Assembly: GCF_900094625.1 (NCBI RefSeq)
Contig: NZ_FMAJ01000004.1
Span: forward strand, 62,001 to 126,000
Reading direction: 5' to 3'
Source of the DNA: Rhizobium aethiopicum
GTDB taxonomy: Bacteria; Pseudomonadota; Alphaproteobacteria; Rhizobiales; Rhizobiaceae
DNA length: 64,000 bases
The position numbers and the translations under genes were made by a program. The notes under the pieces are model-generated. The model ran no database searches, was not told where the DNA came from, and saw only the letters and a program-made list of their open reading frames with translations. Shown one piece after another: positions 19,940 through 28,902 of this stretch (position 1 is the first letter of the stretch; every line of letters starts with the position of its first letter).

Positions 19940-20772
19940 GGCTGCGCTCGCTGCTTTTCGTGCCCGGCGACCGGCCGGAGCGTTTCGAAAAGGCGCTCGC
20001 CTCGGGCGCCGATGCCGTCATTCTCGATCTGGAAGATTCGGTCGCGCCTACCAATAAGCCAAGAGCAAGGGCGGCTGTACACGAATTCGCCCTCGCCCAT
20101 ACCGGCGAGACCGCTCTGCTGATCCGCGTCAATCCCCTCACCTCCCCCGAATTCGAAGCCGATCTTGCCGCCCTGAACGACCTTCATCCTTTCGCCGTCA
20201 TGCTGCCGAAAGCCGAGGGTGCCGCTTCCGTGCTCACGCTCGCAGGCGCGCTTGCCTCCGCCATTCCCATCCTGCCGATCGCGACCGAAACGCCGTCGGC
20301 GATCTTCGAGATCGGCAGCTACCGCGAGGTCTCGGCGAACCTTTGCGGTCTGACCTGGGGCGCCGAAGATCTGCCCGCCGCGATCGGGGCTTCGACCGCG
20401 CGACGGACGGACGGCCGTTATACCCCGCCTTACGAGCTTGCCCGCTCGCTGACCCTATTCGCAGCCCATGCCGCCGCCGTTCCGGCAATAGAAACCGTCT
20501 ATCCGGATTTTCGCGATCTCAGCGGTCTCAGGGCCTACCTCGGCCGCGCCCGGCGCGACGGTTTTTCCGGCATGATGGCCATTCATCCAAGTCAGGTCGA
20601 AGCAATCAATCACGCTTTCACGCCTGACGCCTCCGAGGTCGCCTGGGCCGAGAAAGTCGCCGCCGCCTTTGCCGCCAGGCCAGACGCCGGCGTCATCCAG
20701 CTTGACGGACGCATGCTTGACCTGCCGCATCTCAAACTTGCGCTGCGCATTCTGGAAAGCGCCGGACAATAG
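19936..20772 (+). CDS. HpcH/HpaI (CitE-like) CoA-ester lyase
   Basis: The 278-aa protein belongs to the CitE/malyl-CoA lyase group: RLRSLLFVPGDRPERFEKAL at the start, the Mg2+-binding Glu in DAVILDLEDSVAPTNKPRAR, then LLIRVNPLTSPEFEADL, MLPKAEGA, ILPIATETPSAIFEIGSY and GLTWGAEDLPAAIGA. The start at 19936 overlaps the maoC stop (ATGA), so the longer frame from 19900 is rejected. Family members cleave or hydrolyse (3S)-malyl-CoA, citramalyl-CoA or similar. In this operon an HMG-CoA lyase would be expected as the last step of leucine breakdown and is not seen, so an HMG-CoA-like substrate is possible but unproven. Confidence 0.85.
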   Translation: MRLRSLLFVPGDRPERFEKALASGADAVILDLEDSVAPTNKPRARAAVHEFALAHTGETALLIRVNPLTSPEFEADLAALNDLHPFAVMLPKAEGAASVLTLAGALASAIPILPIATETPSAIFEIGSYREVSANLCGLTWGAEDLPAAIGASTARRTDGRYTPPYELARSLTLFAAHAAAVPAIETVYPDFRDLSGLRAYLGRARRDGFSGMMAIHPSQVEAINHAFTPDASEVAWAEKVAAAFAARPDAGVIQLDGRMLDLPHLKLALRILESAGQ

Positions 20773-20789
20773 GCCGAAGCTACGGCGAA

Positions 20790-22244
20790 TTAGCCCGACT
20801 TTGCCGTTTGCCTGGAGGCTGCCTGCTCCGGCTCCAGGTAACCGGCGCCGATGGCGACATAGAGGTCCACATAATCCTTCGCGACCTGCTGCACGGTGGT
20901 TGCAAGGCTTTCCTGAGCATCTGAGACCGACCGCTGCGCGTCCAGAACGTCGAGCAGCGACGAGGCGCCATCCTTGTAGCTCGTGGTCGAAAGCGCCAGT
21001 GCTTCCTGCGCGGTCTGCACCTGTCTGCGCAACGGTCCCAGCGTCTGCGTATCGTGGCGAACGGCCGCAAGCGCATTCTCGACCTCTTCGACTCCGTTCA
21101 GCACCGTCGCCTTCCACGCGAGATATTGAGTTCTGGCATCGGATTTCTCGATATCGACATTGGCCCGCAACTTGCCGCCATCGAAAATCGGCAGGTTGAG
21201 CGTCGGTCCGAACGACCAGCTGGTCAGGCTTGCGCCGCTCGCGCCCGAGGATTTGACCCAGCTCGGCGAAATCGAGCCGGAGAGCGAGATAGACGGGTAG
21301 AGCTGGGCTTCGGCTGCACCGATATCGGCCACCGCCGCCGCAAGCTCGCGTTCGGCCTTTCTTATATCGGGACGGTTGCGAATGAGATCGGCCGGAATGC
21401 CGGCACGAATGTCGCCGCGGAAGACCGGCTGGCCTGCATTCTTGCGCAGCTCGTCCGTCAGCGAAGCCGCCGCCGGCATTCCGAGCAGAGTGGCAATGTG
21501 ATGGGCCGATTCGGTAAAACTCTGTTCGAGGCCGGGAATGTCGGCCTTTGTCGACTGTACCAGGCCCTCGGCCTGAACGACGTCGAGGCGGGAGGCCGCA
21601 CCGGCTTTCAGCTGCAGCTGCGTGAGTTCGTAAGTCTGCTGACGGGACTTCAAATTCGCCTGTGAGAGCGCAATCCGCTCCTGATAGTAGCGGGCGTCGA
21701 TATAACTCTCGACCAGGTCTTTCAGAAAGGTGAGCTTCGCATTGTCGGCCGTCGCATAAGCGGCTCCGAGTGAAGCAATCGCGCTCTCCTTCGAGCGACG
21801 GTACTGGCCGAAGACGTCGAGCAGCCAGGACAGACCGACATCGCCGCCCGTCGTGTTCGTGGTGCCAACCGTCGTGCGCAGCCGCCCCTTTTCGCCGGAC
21901 AGAGTATGCGATCCGTCGATCGTCAGACGCGGCAGAGCGCCGGCACCGGCAACCGTCACGTTGGCAGAAGCCGAATTGATGCTCTCGAGCGCCTGCAGCA
22001 CATCGAGATTGTCGCTGAGGCCGTAAGCGACCAGCCCGTCGAGCTTCTTGTCGCGATAGGCCGTCCACCACTCTGCCGTCGCGACATCGCCGTTGCTCTT
22101 GTTACCCCCCTCCACGAATTTCGCGGGAAGCGGCATATCAGGGGGAACGTGATCGGGGCCGCTGACGCAGCCCGTCAGCAGCAGTGTGAAAGCGGATGCG
22201 GCGTAGCGGAGGGACGATAATCTTGTGCGAAGCGACGTACTCAC
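20790..22244 (-). CDS. Outer-membrane efflux lipoprotein (NodT/OprM-type RND factor)
   Basis: The 484-aa protein starts with a lipoprotein signal peptide (AASAFTLLLTGCVSGPDHVP; lipobox LTGC), so it should be anchored in the outer membrane. Two outer-membrane-efflux-protein repeats follow, with WWTAYRDKKLDGLVAYGLSD, helical-barrel segments such as ARYYQERIALSQANLKSRQQ, and FRGDIRAGIPADLIRNRPDI between the halves, as in NodT/OprM/CmeC. It would form the exit duct for the MFP-RND pump encoded at 24.5-28.7 kb. It is the last gene of the regulator operon but has its own 40-bp regulatory sequence upstream. Confidence 0.92.
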   Translation of the reverse strand: MSTSLRTRLSSLRYAASAFTLLLTGCVSGPDHVPPDMPLPAKFVEGGNKSNGDVATAEWWTAYRDKKLDGLVAYGLSDNLDVLQALESINSASANVTVAGAGALPRLTIDGSHTLSGEKGRLRTTVGTTNTTGGDVGLSWLLDVFGQYRRSKESAIASLGAAYATADNAKLTFLKDLVESYIDARYYQERIALSQANLKSRQQTYELTQLQLKAGAASRLDVVQAEGLVQSTKADIPGLEQSFTESAHHIATLLGMPAAASLTDELRKNAGQPVFRGDIRAGIPADLIRNRPDIRKAERELAAAVADIGAAEAQLYPSISLSGSISPSWVKSSGASGASLTSWSFGPTLNLPIFDGGKLRANVDIEKSDARTQYLAWKATVLNGVEEVENALAAVRHDTQTLGPLRRQVQTAQEALALSTTSYKDGASSLLDVLDAQRSVSDAQESLATTVQQVAKDYVDLYVAIGAGYLEPEQAASRQTAKSG

Positions 22245-22290
22245 GGGGAAGCCTCCGAACGGGGATCGTGGGTTCAGGCTTAGCGACGCC

Positions 22291-22330
22291 AGCGTTAATG
22301 GCGGTTAAGAAACTGTAAAGTTAGGTAAAA
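22291..22330 (-). promoter_or_regulatory. 40-bp box shared with the MFP-RND promoter (copy before the outer-membrane factor)
   Basis: Read on the minus strand, toward the efflux lipoprotein gene, this 40-bp segment matches 24353-24392 at 31 of 40 bases. Both begin TTTTACC(T/C)AACTT(T/A)AC and contain spaced TTAAC-type half sites. Its place between the kinase and lipoprotein genes implies an internal promoter controlled by the same regulator, probably the adjacent OmpR-type protein. Confidence 0.7.
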
Positions 22331-22344
22331 CTCGGCAGAAGGGA

Positions 22345-23604
22345 TCAGCGCTTTCTGGGAAGCTCCAGTGTGATCGCCAGCCCCCCCGCCTCCGGCAACG
22401 ACGCATGCACACGCCCGCCATGGCGTTCGATAGCTTGCCTGGTGATGGCGAGGCCGAGGCCGTATCCGCCTCTCGGCACCGCCTCTTTCCCGCGTGAGAA
22501 CGGCTGGAAGATCCGTTCGAGTTCGTCCCGTTTGACGCCTGGCCCCTGATCCGTGACGCAGATCTTGATGCGGTCGGCAGCTGTCTCGCAGGAGACGGAT
22601 ATGAACGAATGCTCGGCCGTGTATTTGACCGCGTTGCGAACGACATTTTCCAGCGCCCGGTAGATCAGCTCGCCTTCGACCTCGGCTCGGAAGACCCCCG
22701 CGACGCTCGTCGTGATCGAGACCTCCCGTGCCTGGGCTTCGAAGGCCGCATCACCGAGGATTTCATTCAACAACTCGATGACATCGACGGTCTGCGTCTT
22801 CAGCGGCAGGCCGGATCCCGCCGTCAGCCTGGCAAGCGTCAGAACCTCTCCCACCAGCACGTCGAGCCGTTCGACTTCCCGGTCCATGCGATCCAGCATG
22901 GCGCCAAGTTTGGCCGGACTCTGCCGGAGCACCCCGACGGCGGCCTGCAGCCGGGACAAAGGCGAACGCAGTTCATGAGAAACGTCGTGAAATAGCCTCT
23001 GCTGCGCGTCCTGAAGTTCCTGAAGCCGTGCGGCGCTCGAGTCGAAGTCATGGGCAAGCGCTGTCACCTCGTCCTTCCGGCCGGCCATCTTGTCGCCGAT
23101 GCGGAAGTCGAAGCGGCCATGCGCAAGCGCGCTCAAGCCATCGCGCAAATGCACCACGGGCCGGATGAGGTATCGTGCCAGTGCCCAGGCGGATATCGTG
23201 CTGGAGATCAGGATCGTGAGCCACGGCAGAAACGGGCCAAAATTCTCGAAGGTGAAAGTGGGAGGGGCTGGCAGGAATATCCGATAGCAGATCCCCTCCT
23301 TCAGAACGGATCGCGTATCAGCCGCCTTCGGATCCGAACAGGCCTCGGGCTTAGCGGTTCTGGAAATGGTCAGACCGTGCGGCAGCGTCTCATCGCTTGA
23401 ACGCACGAAATATGTTGCCGCGTCCTCGCCGTCCCTCGCAAGCACATTTGCGGTCAGGTTCAACGCGATCGAACGTCGCTCCTGTTCCAGTTCCCGCGCA
23501 AAAGGAACGCCCTGGAGAAAATTGACGAGCAGGATGATCACGCCGACCGTCGTGGTCAGCGCCAGCCAGATGATCGCGAAGAACTTCCAGAAAAGCCGGG
23601 GCAT
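22345..23604 (-). CDS. CpxA-like sensor histidine kinase
   Basis: The 419-aa membrane kinase has two transmembrane helices (~residues 8-28 and 128-148) around a ~100-residue periplasmic sensor segment. A HAMP region (RYLIRPVVHLRDGLSALAHG) follows, then the phosphoacceptor His in LFHDVSHELRSPLSRLQAAV (~residue 212) and an ATPase domain with NVVRNAVKYT, VTDQGPGV and GGYGLGLAITRQAIERHGGR. The motif pattern resembles CpxA, which senses envelope stress. It is separated by 2 bp from the response-regulator gene upstream. It probably senses a periplasmic toxic signal and, with the regulator, controls the neighbouring efflux genes. Confidence 0.92.
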   Translation of the reverse strand: MPRLFWKFFAIIWLALTTTVGVIILLVNFLQGVPFARELEQERRSIALNLTANVLARDGEDAATYFVRSSDETLPHGLTISRTAKPEACSDPKAADTRSVLKEGICYRIFLPAPPTFTFENFGPFLPWLTILISSTISAWALARYLIRPVVHLRDGLSALAHGRFDFRIGDKMAGRKDEVTALAHDFDSSAARLQELQDAQQRLFHDVSHELRSPLSRLQAAVGVLRQSPAKLGAMLDRMDREVERLDVLVGEVLTLARLTAGSGLPLKTQTVDVIELLNEILGDAAFEAQAREVSITTSVAGVFRAEVEGELIYRALENVVRNAVKYTAEHSFISVSCETAADRIKICVTDQGPGVKRDELERIFQPFSRGKEAVPRGGYGLGLAITRQAIERHGGRVHASLPEAGGLAITLELPRKR

Positions 23605-23606
23605 GG

Positions 23607-24293
23607 TCAGTCCACGAGAAGTTGATAGCCCTGGCCGCGAACGGACTGGATCCAGGATTGTCCGTCCTCCCTCAGTCCGAGCTTCTGACGTACGCTGCTG
23701 ATATGGACGTCGATCCGGCGGTCGAACGGCGTGAGCGGCTTGCCGAAGGCCCGCTTCGAAATATCCTGTTTCGACACGAGCTGGCCGGCGCTGCGGGCGA
23801 GAACCTCGAGCAGGCTGAACTCTGTGCCGGTCAGATCAAGGGTTTCACCGCGCCACTCGGCAAGCCTGCTGCCCGGATGGATCACGAGTTGCCCCGCCCT
23901 GACCGTGTCGGTCGATACGCCTGCCGCCGGCTGACCTGCGCGGCGCAGGATAGCGCGTAGCCTCGCCGCAAGCTCGCCCGGCGAGCACGGCTTCGGCACA
24001 TAATCGTCGGCGCCGAGATTGAGGCCCGATATCCGGTCCACATCATCGCCCCTGGCCGTCAGCATCAGAACGGGGACCTGGCTCAGTTTCCTGATCCTTT
24101 GAAGAACTTCGATCCCGTTCATGCGGGGCATCATGATGTCGAGCACGATGATGTCGACCGTATTACCGGCCGCCGCTGCAATGGCGGCGCGGCCATCCGT
24201 GTCCGTTACGACATCATATCCTTCTTCGACCAGATACTCCTGCAGAAGCGTCGTCAGCTCCGCATCGTCGTCGATCAGGAGAACCTTGTTCAT
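23607..24293 (-). CDS. CpxR/OmpR-family response regulator
   Basis: The 228-aa regulator has a receiver domain (KVLLIDDDAELTTLLQEYL; phosphorylated Asp in IIVLDIMMPRMNGIEVL, ~residue 54; conserved Lys in DDYVPKPCSPGELAARL). A winged-helix DNA-binding domain follows (LDLTGTEFSLLEVLARSAGQ; PFDRRIDVHISSVRQKLG; IQSVRGQGYQLLVD). It is first in the minus-strand operon and diverges from the MFP-RND genes, so it is well placed to act on the 24353-24392 box. OmpR-type proteins bind direct repeats about 10-11 bp apart, which matches the spacing of the ACTTAAC-like units there. Confidence 0.94.
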   Translation of the reverse strand: MNKVLLIDDDAELTTLLQEYLVEEGYDVVTDTDGRAAIAAAAGNTVDIIVLDIMMPRMNGIEVLQRIRKLSQVPVLMLTARGDDVDRISGLNLGADDYVPKPCSPGELAARLRAILRRAGQPAAGVSTDTVRAGQLVIHPGSRLAEWRGETLDLTGTEFSLLEVLARSAGQLVSKQDISKRAFGKPLTPFDRRIDVHISSVRQKLGLREDGQSWIQSVRGQGYQLLVD

Positions 24294-24352
24294 TCGCGTT
24301 ATCCGTTATCAATCGGGCAAGCCATACAGCACAACCGAACTCATGCGGTAAG

Positions 24353-24392
24353 TTTTACCCAACTTAACACTAACTTGACCGCACTTAACGTT
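24353..24392 (+). promoter_or_regulatory. 40-bp box with three ~10-11-bp-spaced ACTTAAC-type repeats before the MFP gene
   Basis: Three direct repeats, ACTTAAC (24362), ACTTGAC (24373) and ACTTAAC (24383), lie 11 and 10 bp apart, one helical turn each, preceded by TTTTACCC. The 40-bp segment aligns to the one before the outer-membrane factor gene (22330 to 22291 on the minus strand) at 31/40 bases. It sits between the divergent regulator and pump genes, so it may also autoregulate the two-component operon. Confidence 0.75.
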
Positions 24393-24520
24393 CGCCCCGG
24401 TACTTATCCTGCCATGACATCGTCGGCGCGATGAAACCCGGTTGCCGTGCATGAGCGGCAATCCCTCAGTCTGCGCCGATCGGGAAAGGCACTGATGCCT
24501 TGACCACAAGGAGTGCATCG

Positions 24521-25585
24521 TTGAGAAAACCGTCCAGACTGATCGCCGCCACCGTGGTTGCGGCTGCGCTTGTCTCACCCGTGCGCGCGGAACAGGCCGC
24601 GGCAACCGCCCTCACCGTCTCTCTCACGGCGCCGGCGCAGCGGGACTGGCCGGAAACCGTTCCGGCGAGCGGGTGGCTGAAACCATGGCAGGAAGCCGTC
24701 ATCGCCTCCGAGACGAGCGGGTTGCGTATAACCGATGTTCTGGTCGATGTCGGATCCGTGGTCACGAAGGGCCAGACACTCGTCCGGCTTTCCCAGGAGA
24801 GCGTGCTTGCCGATCTTCGCAAGCAGGAGGCCGCCGTCGCGACCGCCAAGGCAAGCCTTTCGAAGGCCAAAGCCAATGCCGACCGGGCGCGGCAGCTGCA
24901 GCCCTCGGGGGCGCTCTCCGACGAGAAGATCGTCGAATATCTCGCCGACGAACAGACGGCGACGGCAAGTCTTGCGTCAGAAGAGGCCGCGCTCGACAGC
25001 GAAAAGATCAAGCTTGCGCAGACGACCATTATGGCCGTCGACGACGGTCTCATCACCTCGCGTTCCGCCGATCTCGGTGCTGTCGTCTCCGCCGGCACCG
25101 AATTGTTCCGCATGGTTCGCCAGCAGCGGATCGAGTGGCAGGCCGAGGTTTCCTCGCGTTACCTCCCGCGCATTTCAGAAGGCCTGAGCGTCAAGGTCAA
25201 CGGGCCGGAAGGCCACGCCATCGAAGGCAAGGTGAGACTTGTCGGGCCATCGGTCAGCACCGACACCAGCCGGGCAATCGTCTATGTCACGCTGCCGGGC
25301 GACGCCCGTCCGCGCACGGGCCTTTATGTCACGGGCGACATCGAGCTCGAGACCTCGCCCGCTCTGACCGTGCCCGAGACCGCAATCGTGTTCCGGGATG
25401 GGATCAGTTACGTCTTCACCGCAGGCGAGGATCAACGGGTGCAAAGGGTCCGGGTGGAAACCGGCCGTCGCAACAATGGCGAGGTGGAAATCGTCTCGGG
25501 CATGGATCGCACATCGAAGGTGGTGACCTCGGGCGGCGCGTTCCTCTCGGACAATGATCTCGTGAAGATCGCGGAGAAAAACTGA
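24521..25585 (+). CDS. RND efflux periplasmic adaptor (membrane fusion protein)
   Basis: The 354-aa adaptor has a signal peptide (RLIAATVVAAALVSPVRA) and barrel-sandwich/lipoyl segments (WLKPWQEAVIASETSGLRIT; VGSVVTKGQTLVRL). An alpha-hairpin (~residues 95-150, rich in Ala, Lys and Glu) and beta-barrel parts (VSAGTELFRMVRQQRIEWQA; GLYVTGDIELE) follow. The start is TTG at 24521 because AAGGAG lies seven bases before it; another TTG at 24500 would place that site inside the gene. The stop overlaps the pump gene start (TGATG), so the two are translated together. Confidence 0.92.
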   Translation: MRKPSRLIAATVVAAALVSPVRAEQAAATALTVSLTAPAQRDWPETVPASGWLKPWQEAVIASETSGLRITDVLVDVGSVVTKGQTLVRLSQESVLADLRKQEAAVATAKASLSKAKANADRARQLQPSGALSDEKIVEYLADEQTATASLASEEAALDSEKIKLAQTTIMAVDDGLITSRSADLGAVVSAGTELFRMVRQQRIEWQAEVSSRYLPRISEGLSVKVNGPEGHAIEGKVRLVGPSVSTDTSRAIVYVTLPGDARPRTGLYVTGDIELETSPALTVPETAIVFRDGISYVFTAGEDQRVQRVRVETGRRNNGEVEIVSGMDRTSKVVTSGGAFLSDNDLVKIAEKN

Positions 25586-28500
25586 TGAATTTTTCGGCAT
25601 GGTCGATCCGCAACCCTGTCCCCGCAATATTGCTGTTTGTGATGCTGACCGCCGGGGGGCTGCTCGCCTTCAAGAAACTGGCGGTTCAGAACTTCCCCGA
25701 CATGGATCTTCCGACGATCAGCGTCACGGCGACGCTCGACGGCGCAGCGCCGACACAGCTCGAGACCGAGGTCGCCCGCACCATCGAAGACAGCCTCGCC
25801 GCCTTGAGCTATCTCGATCATATCGCCACGACCATCACCGACGGCAGTGTTTCGATCAAGATTTCCTTCAAGCTGGAGAAGGACAGCGAAGCGGCGCTCA
25901 ACGAAGTCCGCAATGCCGTCGACAGCGTAAAGGGCGATCTTCCGGCGCAGATGGAGACGCCTGTCGTCACCAAGGTTACGGTGCAGAGTTCGGCATTGGT
26001 CACCTATGCCGTCCGCTCGACTGCTCTCAACGAAACCGAGCTTTCGTGGTTTATCGACAATGATCTGACCAAGGCGCTGCTGTCGGTGCCCGGCGTCGGG
26101 GAAGTCAACCGCATCGGCGGGATCGACCGCGAAGTTCACGTGGATCTCGATCCCGCGACAATGGCGTCGCTCGGGGTCACGGCAGCGACCGTGTCGTCGC
26201 AGCTGAAGGCCGTGCAGGCGGATACGTCAGGCGGTCTCGGCGAAATCGGCGGCACTCGGCAAACCTTGCGCACGCTCGGCGCCGTAGCCTCGGTCGACGA
26301 TCTGAAGGGGCTCAGAATTCCCCTGGCCAACGGCCAGCAGGTTCGTCTCGACGACGTCGCATCCGTCACCGACAGTTTCGCGGAGCGGTCTTCGATGGCC
26401 TATCTCGACGGAAAACCGGTGATCGCCGTCGAGATCAAGCGCTCGAACGGTTTTTCCGACAGCGGTGTCGCCGGCGGTGTCGACAAGGCCATGAAACAGT
26501 TTGCCGCAAAACATTCCAATGTCCAGATCGACGAAGCCTACAGCACGATCGGGCCGATCATCGACAACTACGATGGTTCGATGCACATGCTGTACGAAGG
26601 GGCGATCCTGGCGATCATCGTCGTCTGGCTCTTCCTTCGCGACTGGCGCGCGACGATCCTGTCGGCCGTGGCGCTGCCCTTGTCCGTGATCCCGACCTTC
26701 CTCGTCATGTACCTCTGCGGCTTCAGCCTTAATATCATCACGCTGCTGGCGCTGTCGCTGGTGGTCGGCATCCTCGTCGACGACGCCATCGTCGAGATCG
26801 AGAATATCGCCCGCCACCTGCAGATGGGCAAGCGGCCGATCGATGCCGCCCTCGAAGCCGCCAACGAGATCGGGCTCGCCGTCATCGCAACCACCTTCAC
26901 GCTGGTCGCGGTCTTCCTGCCGACGGCCTTCATGAGCGGTATTCCGGGACTTTTGTTCCGCCAGTTCGGGGTCACGGCCGCCGTCGCCGTTCTCGCCTCG
27001 CTCGTCGTTGCCCGCCTGCTGACGCCGATGATGGCAGCCTATTTCATGAAGGCCGCCACTCCGACGGAGGAAAAGGATGGGCGCATCATGCGCGCCTATC
27101 TGGCAATCGTGAAAGCCGCCATGAATCGCCGGAAGATCACCGTGGCCGTGACTGCCATTGTGGTCGCGCTTTCTCTCTCCACCATTCCGCTGCTGAAATC
27201 CGGCTTCCTGCCGGCTTCGGACGACGCGCGCACCCAGATCACCCTGACCATGCAGCCGGGAGCTACGATCGAACAAACGGACGCCGCGACCAGGAAGGCC
27301 GCCGATCTCGTCGGCAAACTCGAGAACGTCACGCATGTCCTTTCCTCTGTCGGGTCCTCATCCTCCGGCGGCGCCGTCGATGGTTCCACCACGAGTAGCG
27401 TCGGATCCGCGACGATCGTCGCCGTGCTGTCGCCGATCGGCGAGCGTGACCGCAAGCAGTCCGAAATCGAAAACGACATCCGGCAGGCTCTGTCGGTCCT
27501 TCCCGGCGTGCGGGTCGCAGTCGGCAATGGCGCCAACGGCACCAAGCTGGAGATCACCTTTGCCAGCGACGACGCCAACGCCCTCGACAGCGCGAGCACG
27601 GCGCTCGAGGAGCAGCTTCGCACGCTGAACGGAATCGGAGCGGTAACATCGACCGCGGCAAGGCAAGCGCCGGAGATCCAGATCACCCCCGACTTCGCGC
27701 GCGCGGCCGCGCTTGGGGTGACGTCGAGCGCCATTGCCGAGGCCGCGCGCGTGGCGACGAACGGCGAATATTCCGCCAGTCTGCCGAAGCTCAACCTGCC
27801 GCAGCGCCAGGTTCCGATCGTCGTCCGCTTCAGCCCGGAGTCGCGCACCAGCCTTGACGATATCAAGAGCATGCGGGTGGCGGGCACGAACGGCAATGTC
27901 GATCTCGGATCGATCGCCGATATCCGGATTGGCGGCAGCCCCTCCGAAATCGACCGCATCGACCGGATGCGTAACGTCACCCTATCGGTCGAACTCAACG
28001 GCCGCATCCTCGGCGACGTCAATCGCGAGGCTCAGGCGCTGCCGGCGCTCCAGCATCTGCCCTCGGGCGTCACACTTGTCGAGCAGGGCGAACTTCAGCG
28101 CAGCTCGGAACTGTTTCAGAGCTTCGCGCTGGCAATGGCGATCGGCGTCTTCTGCATCTACGCGGTCCTTGTCCTGCTCTTCCATGATTTCCTGCAGCCG
28201 CTCACTCTGCTGATGGCTCTGCCGCTCTCGCTCGGCGGTGCGCTCGTGCCACTGGTGGTGACCGGGACCAGCTTCTCGCTGGCCGCCGTCATCGGGCTGC
28301 TCATGCTGATGGGCGTGGTGACGAAGAACTCGATCCTGCTGATCGAATACGCGATCATGTCGCGCCGCCAGGGCATGTCCAGGTTCGATGCACTCGTGGA
28401 TGCCTGCCACAAGCGCGCGCGGCCGATCGTCATGACTACCATCGCGATGGCTTGCGGCATGCTTCCGGTCGCTCTCAGCCTGACCGGCGGCGATTCGAGC

Positions 28501-28740
28501 TTCCGGCAGCCGATGGCGATCGTGGTGATCGGCGGCGTGATGATGTCGACGCTGCTCAGCCTCGTCGTCATCCCCGTCATCTTCACCTTCGTCGACGACC
28601 TGGACGAGGCGCTCAAACGGTTGCTGCTCCGGATCGGTCTGGTCCAGGAGATCGGCGAGGATAAACCGCAGGCCTCTAACGATCACGCGGCCATCGCCTT
28701 CCAGCCCGAGCAATCAAGGCGGGGGCACGCTCAGAGATGA
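25585..28740 (+). CDS. RND-family efflux transporter, HAE1/AcrB type
   Basis: This 1051-aa inner-membrane pump has the twelve-helix RND layout with two large periplasmic loops. It starts NFSAWSIRNPVPAILLFVML; the first loop carries VQNFPDMDLPTISVTATLDG. TM4 contains LALSLVVGILVDDAIVEIEN with the proton-relay Asp pair. The C-terminal half has LMLMGVVTKNSILLIEYAIM and RARPIVMTTIAMACGMLPVA. It should export drugs or toxic amphiphiles, including plant defence compounds, through the adaptor and the outer-membrane lipoprotein. A 16-bp palindrome follows the stop by 9 bp. Substrate is not predictable from sequence alone. Confidence 0.94.
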   Translation: MNFSAWSIRNPVPAILLFVMLTAGGLLAFKKLAVQNFPDMDLPTISVTATLDGAAPTQLETEVARTIEDSLAALSYLDHIATTITDGSVSIKISFKLEKDSEAALNEVRNAVDSVKGDLPAQMETPVVTKVTVQSSALVTYAVRSTALNETELSWFIDNDLTKALLSVPGVGEVNRIGGIDREVHVDLDPATMASLGVTAATVSSQLKAVQADTSGGLGEIGGTRQTLRTLGAVASVDDLKGLRIPLANGQQVRLDDVASVTDSFAERSSMAYLDGKPVIAVEIKRSNGFSDSGVAGGVDKAMKQFAAKHSNVQIDEAYSTIGPIIDNYDGSMHMLYEGAILAIIVVWLFLRDWRATILSAVALPLSVIPTFLVMYLCGFSLNIITLLALSLVVGILVDDAIVEIENIARHLQMGKRPIDAALEAANEIGLAVIATTFTLVAVFLPTAFMSGIPGLLFRQFGVTAAVAVLASLVVARLLTPMMAAYFMKAATPTEEKDGRIMRAYLAIVKAAMNRRKITVAVTAIVVALSLSTIPLLKSGFLPASDDARTQITLTMQPGATIEQTDAATRKAADLVGKLENVTHVLSSVGSSSSGGAVDGSTTSSVGSATIVAVLSPIGERDRKQSEIENDIRQALSVLPGVRVAVGNGANGTKLEITFASDDANALDSASTALEEQLRTLNGIGAVTSTAARQAPEIQITPDFARAAALGVTSSAIAEAARVATNGEYSASLPKLNLPQRQVPIVVRFSPESRTSLDDIKSMRVAGTNGNVDLGSIADIRIGGSPSEIDRIDRMRNVTLSVELNGRILGDVNREAQALPALQHLPSGVTLVEQGELQRSSELFQSFALAMAIGVFCIYAVLVLLFHDFLQPLTLLMALPLSLGGALVPLVVTGTSFSLAAVIGLLMLMGVVTKNSILLIEYAIMSRRQGMSRFDALVDACHKRARPIVMTTIAMACGMLPVALSLTGGDSSFRQPMAIVVIGGVMMSTLLSLVVIPVIFTFVDDLDEALKRLLLRIGLVQEIGEDKPQASNDHAAIAFQPEQSRRGHAQR

Positions 28741-28749
28741 TCTCCGCTC

Positions 28750-28765
28750 GCCCAATCGATTGGGC
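28750..28765. other. 16-bp perfect palindrome after the RND gene
   Basis: GCCCAATCGATTGGGC is self-complementary over all 16 bases. It could fold as a 6-bp stem with a TCGA loop (terminator-like, but no T run follows) or be a protein-binding site. Nothing else in 28766-28853 looks like a gene. Confidence 0.45.
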
Positions 28766-28853
28766 AGACGGTCCCGCACCGGGCAACGGTCGGTGACGGC
28801 AGCCTCTTCGGTGGAGTTCCTCCCCAGGAACAAAGCCGCGGGACGTGTTCCCC

Positions 28854-28878
28854 CGCAGGCGGCCACAAGCCGCCTGCG
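28854..28878. terminator. Strong GC hairpin downstream of the RND gene
   Basis: A 10-bp perfect stem (CGCAGGCGGC / GCCGCCTGCG) with a 5-base loop (cacaa) lies about 115 bp after the pump stop. No T tract follows, so an intrinsic terminator is only possible; an mRNA-protecting hairpin is the alternative. Confidence 0.35.
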
Positions 28879-28902
28879 CGTCCTGCTATGCGTTCGACAA
28901 TG

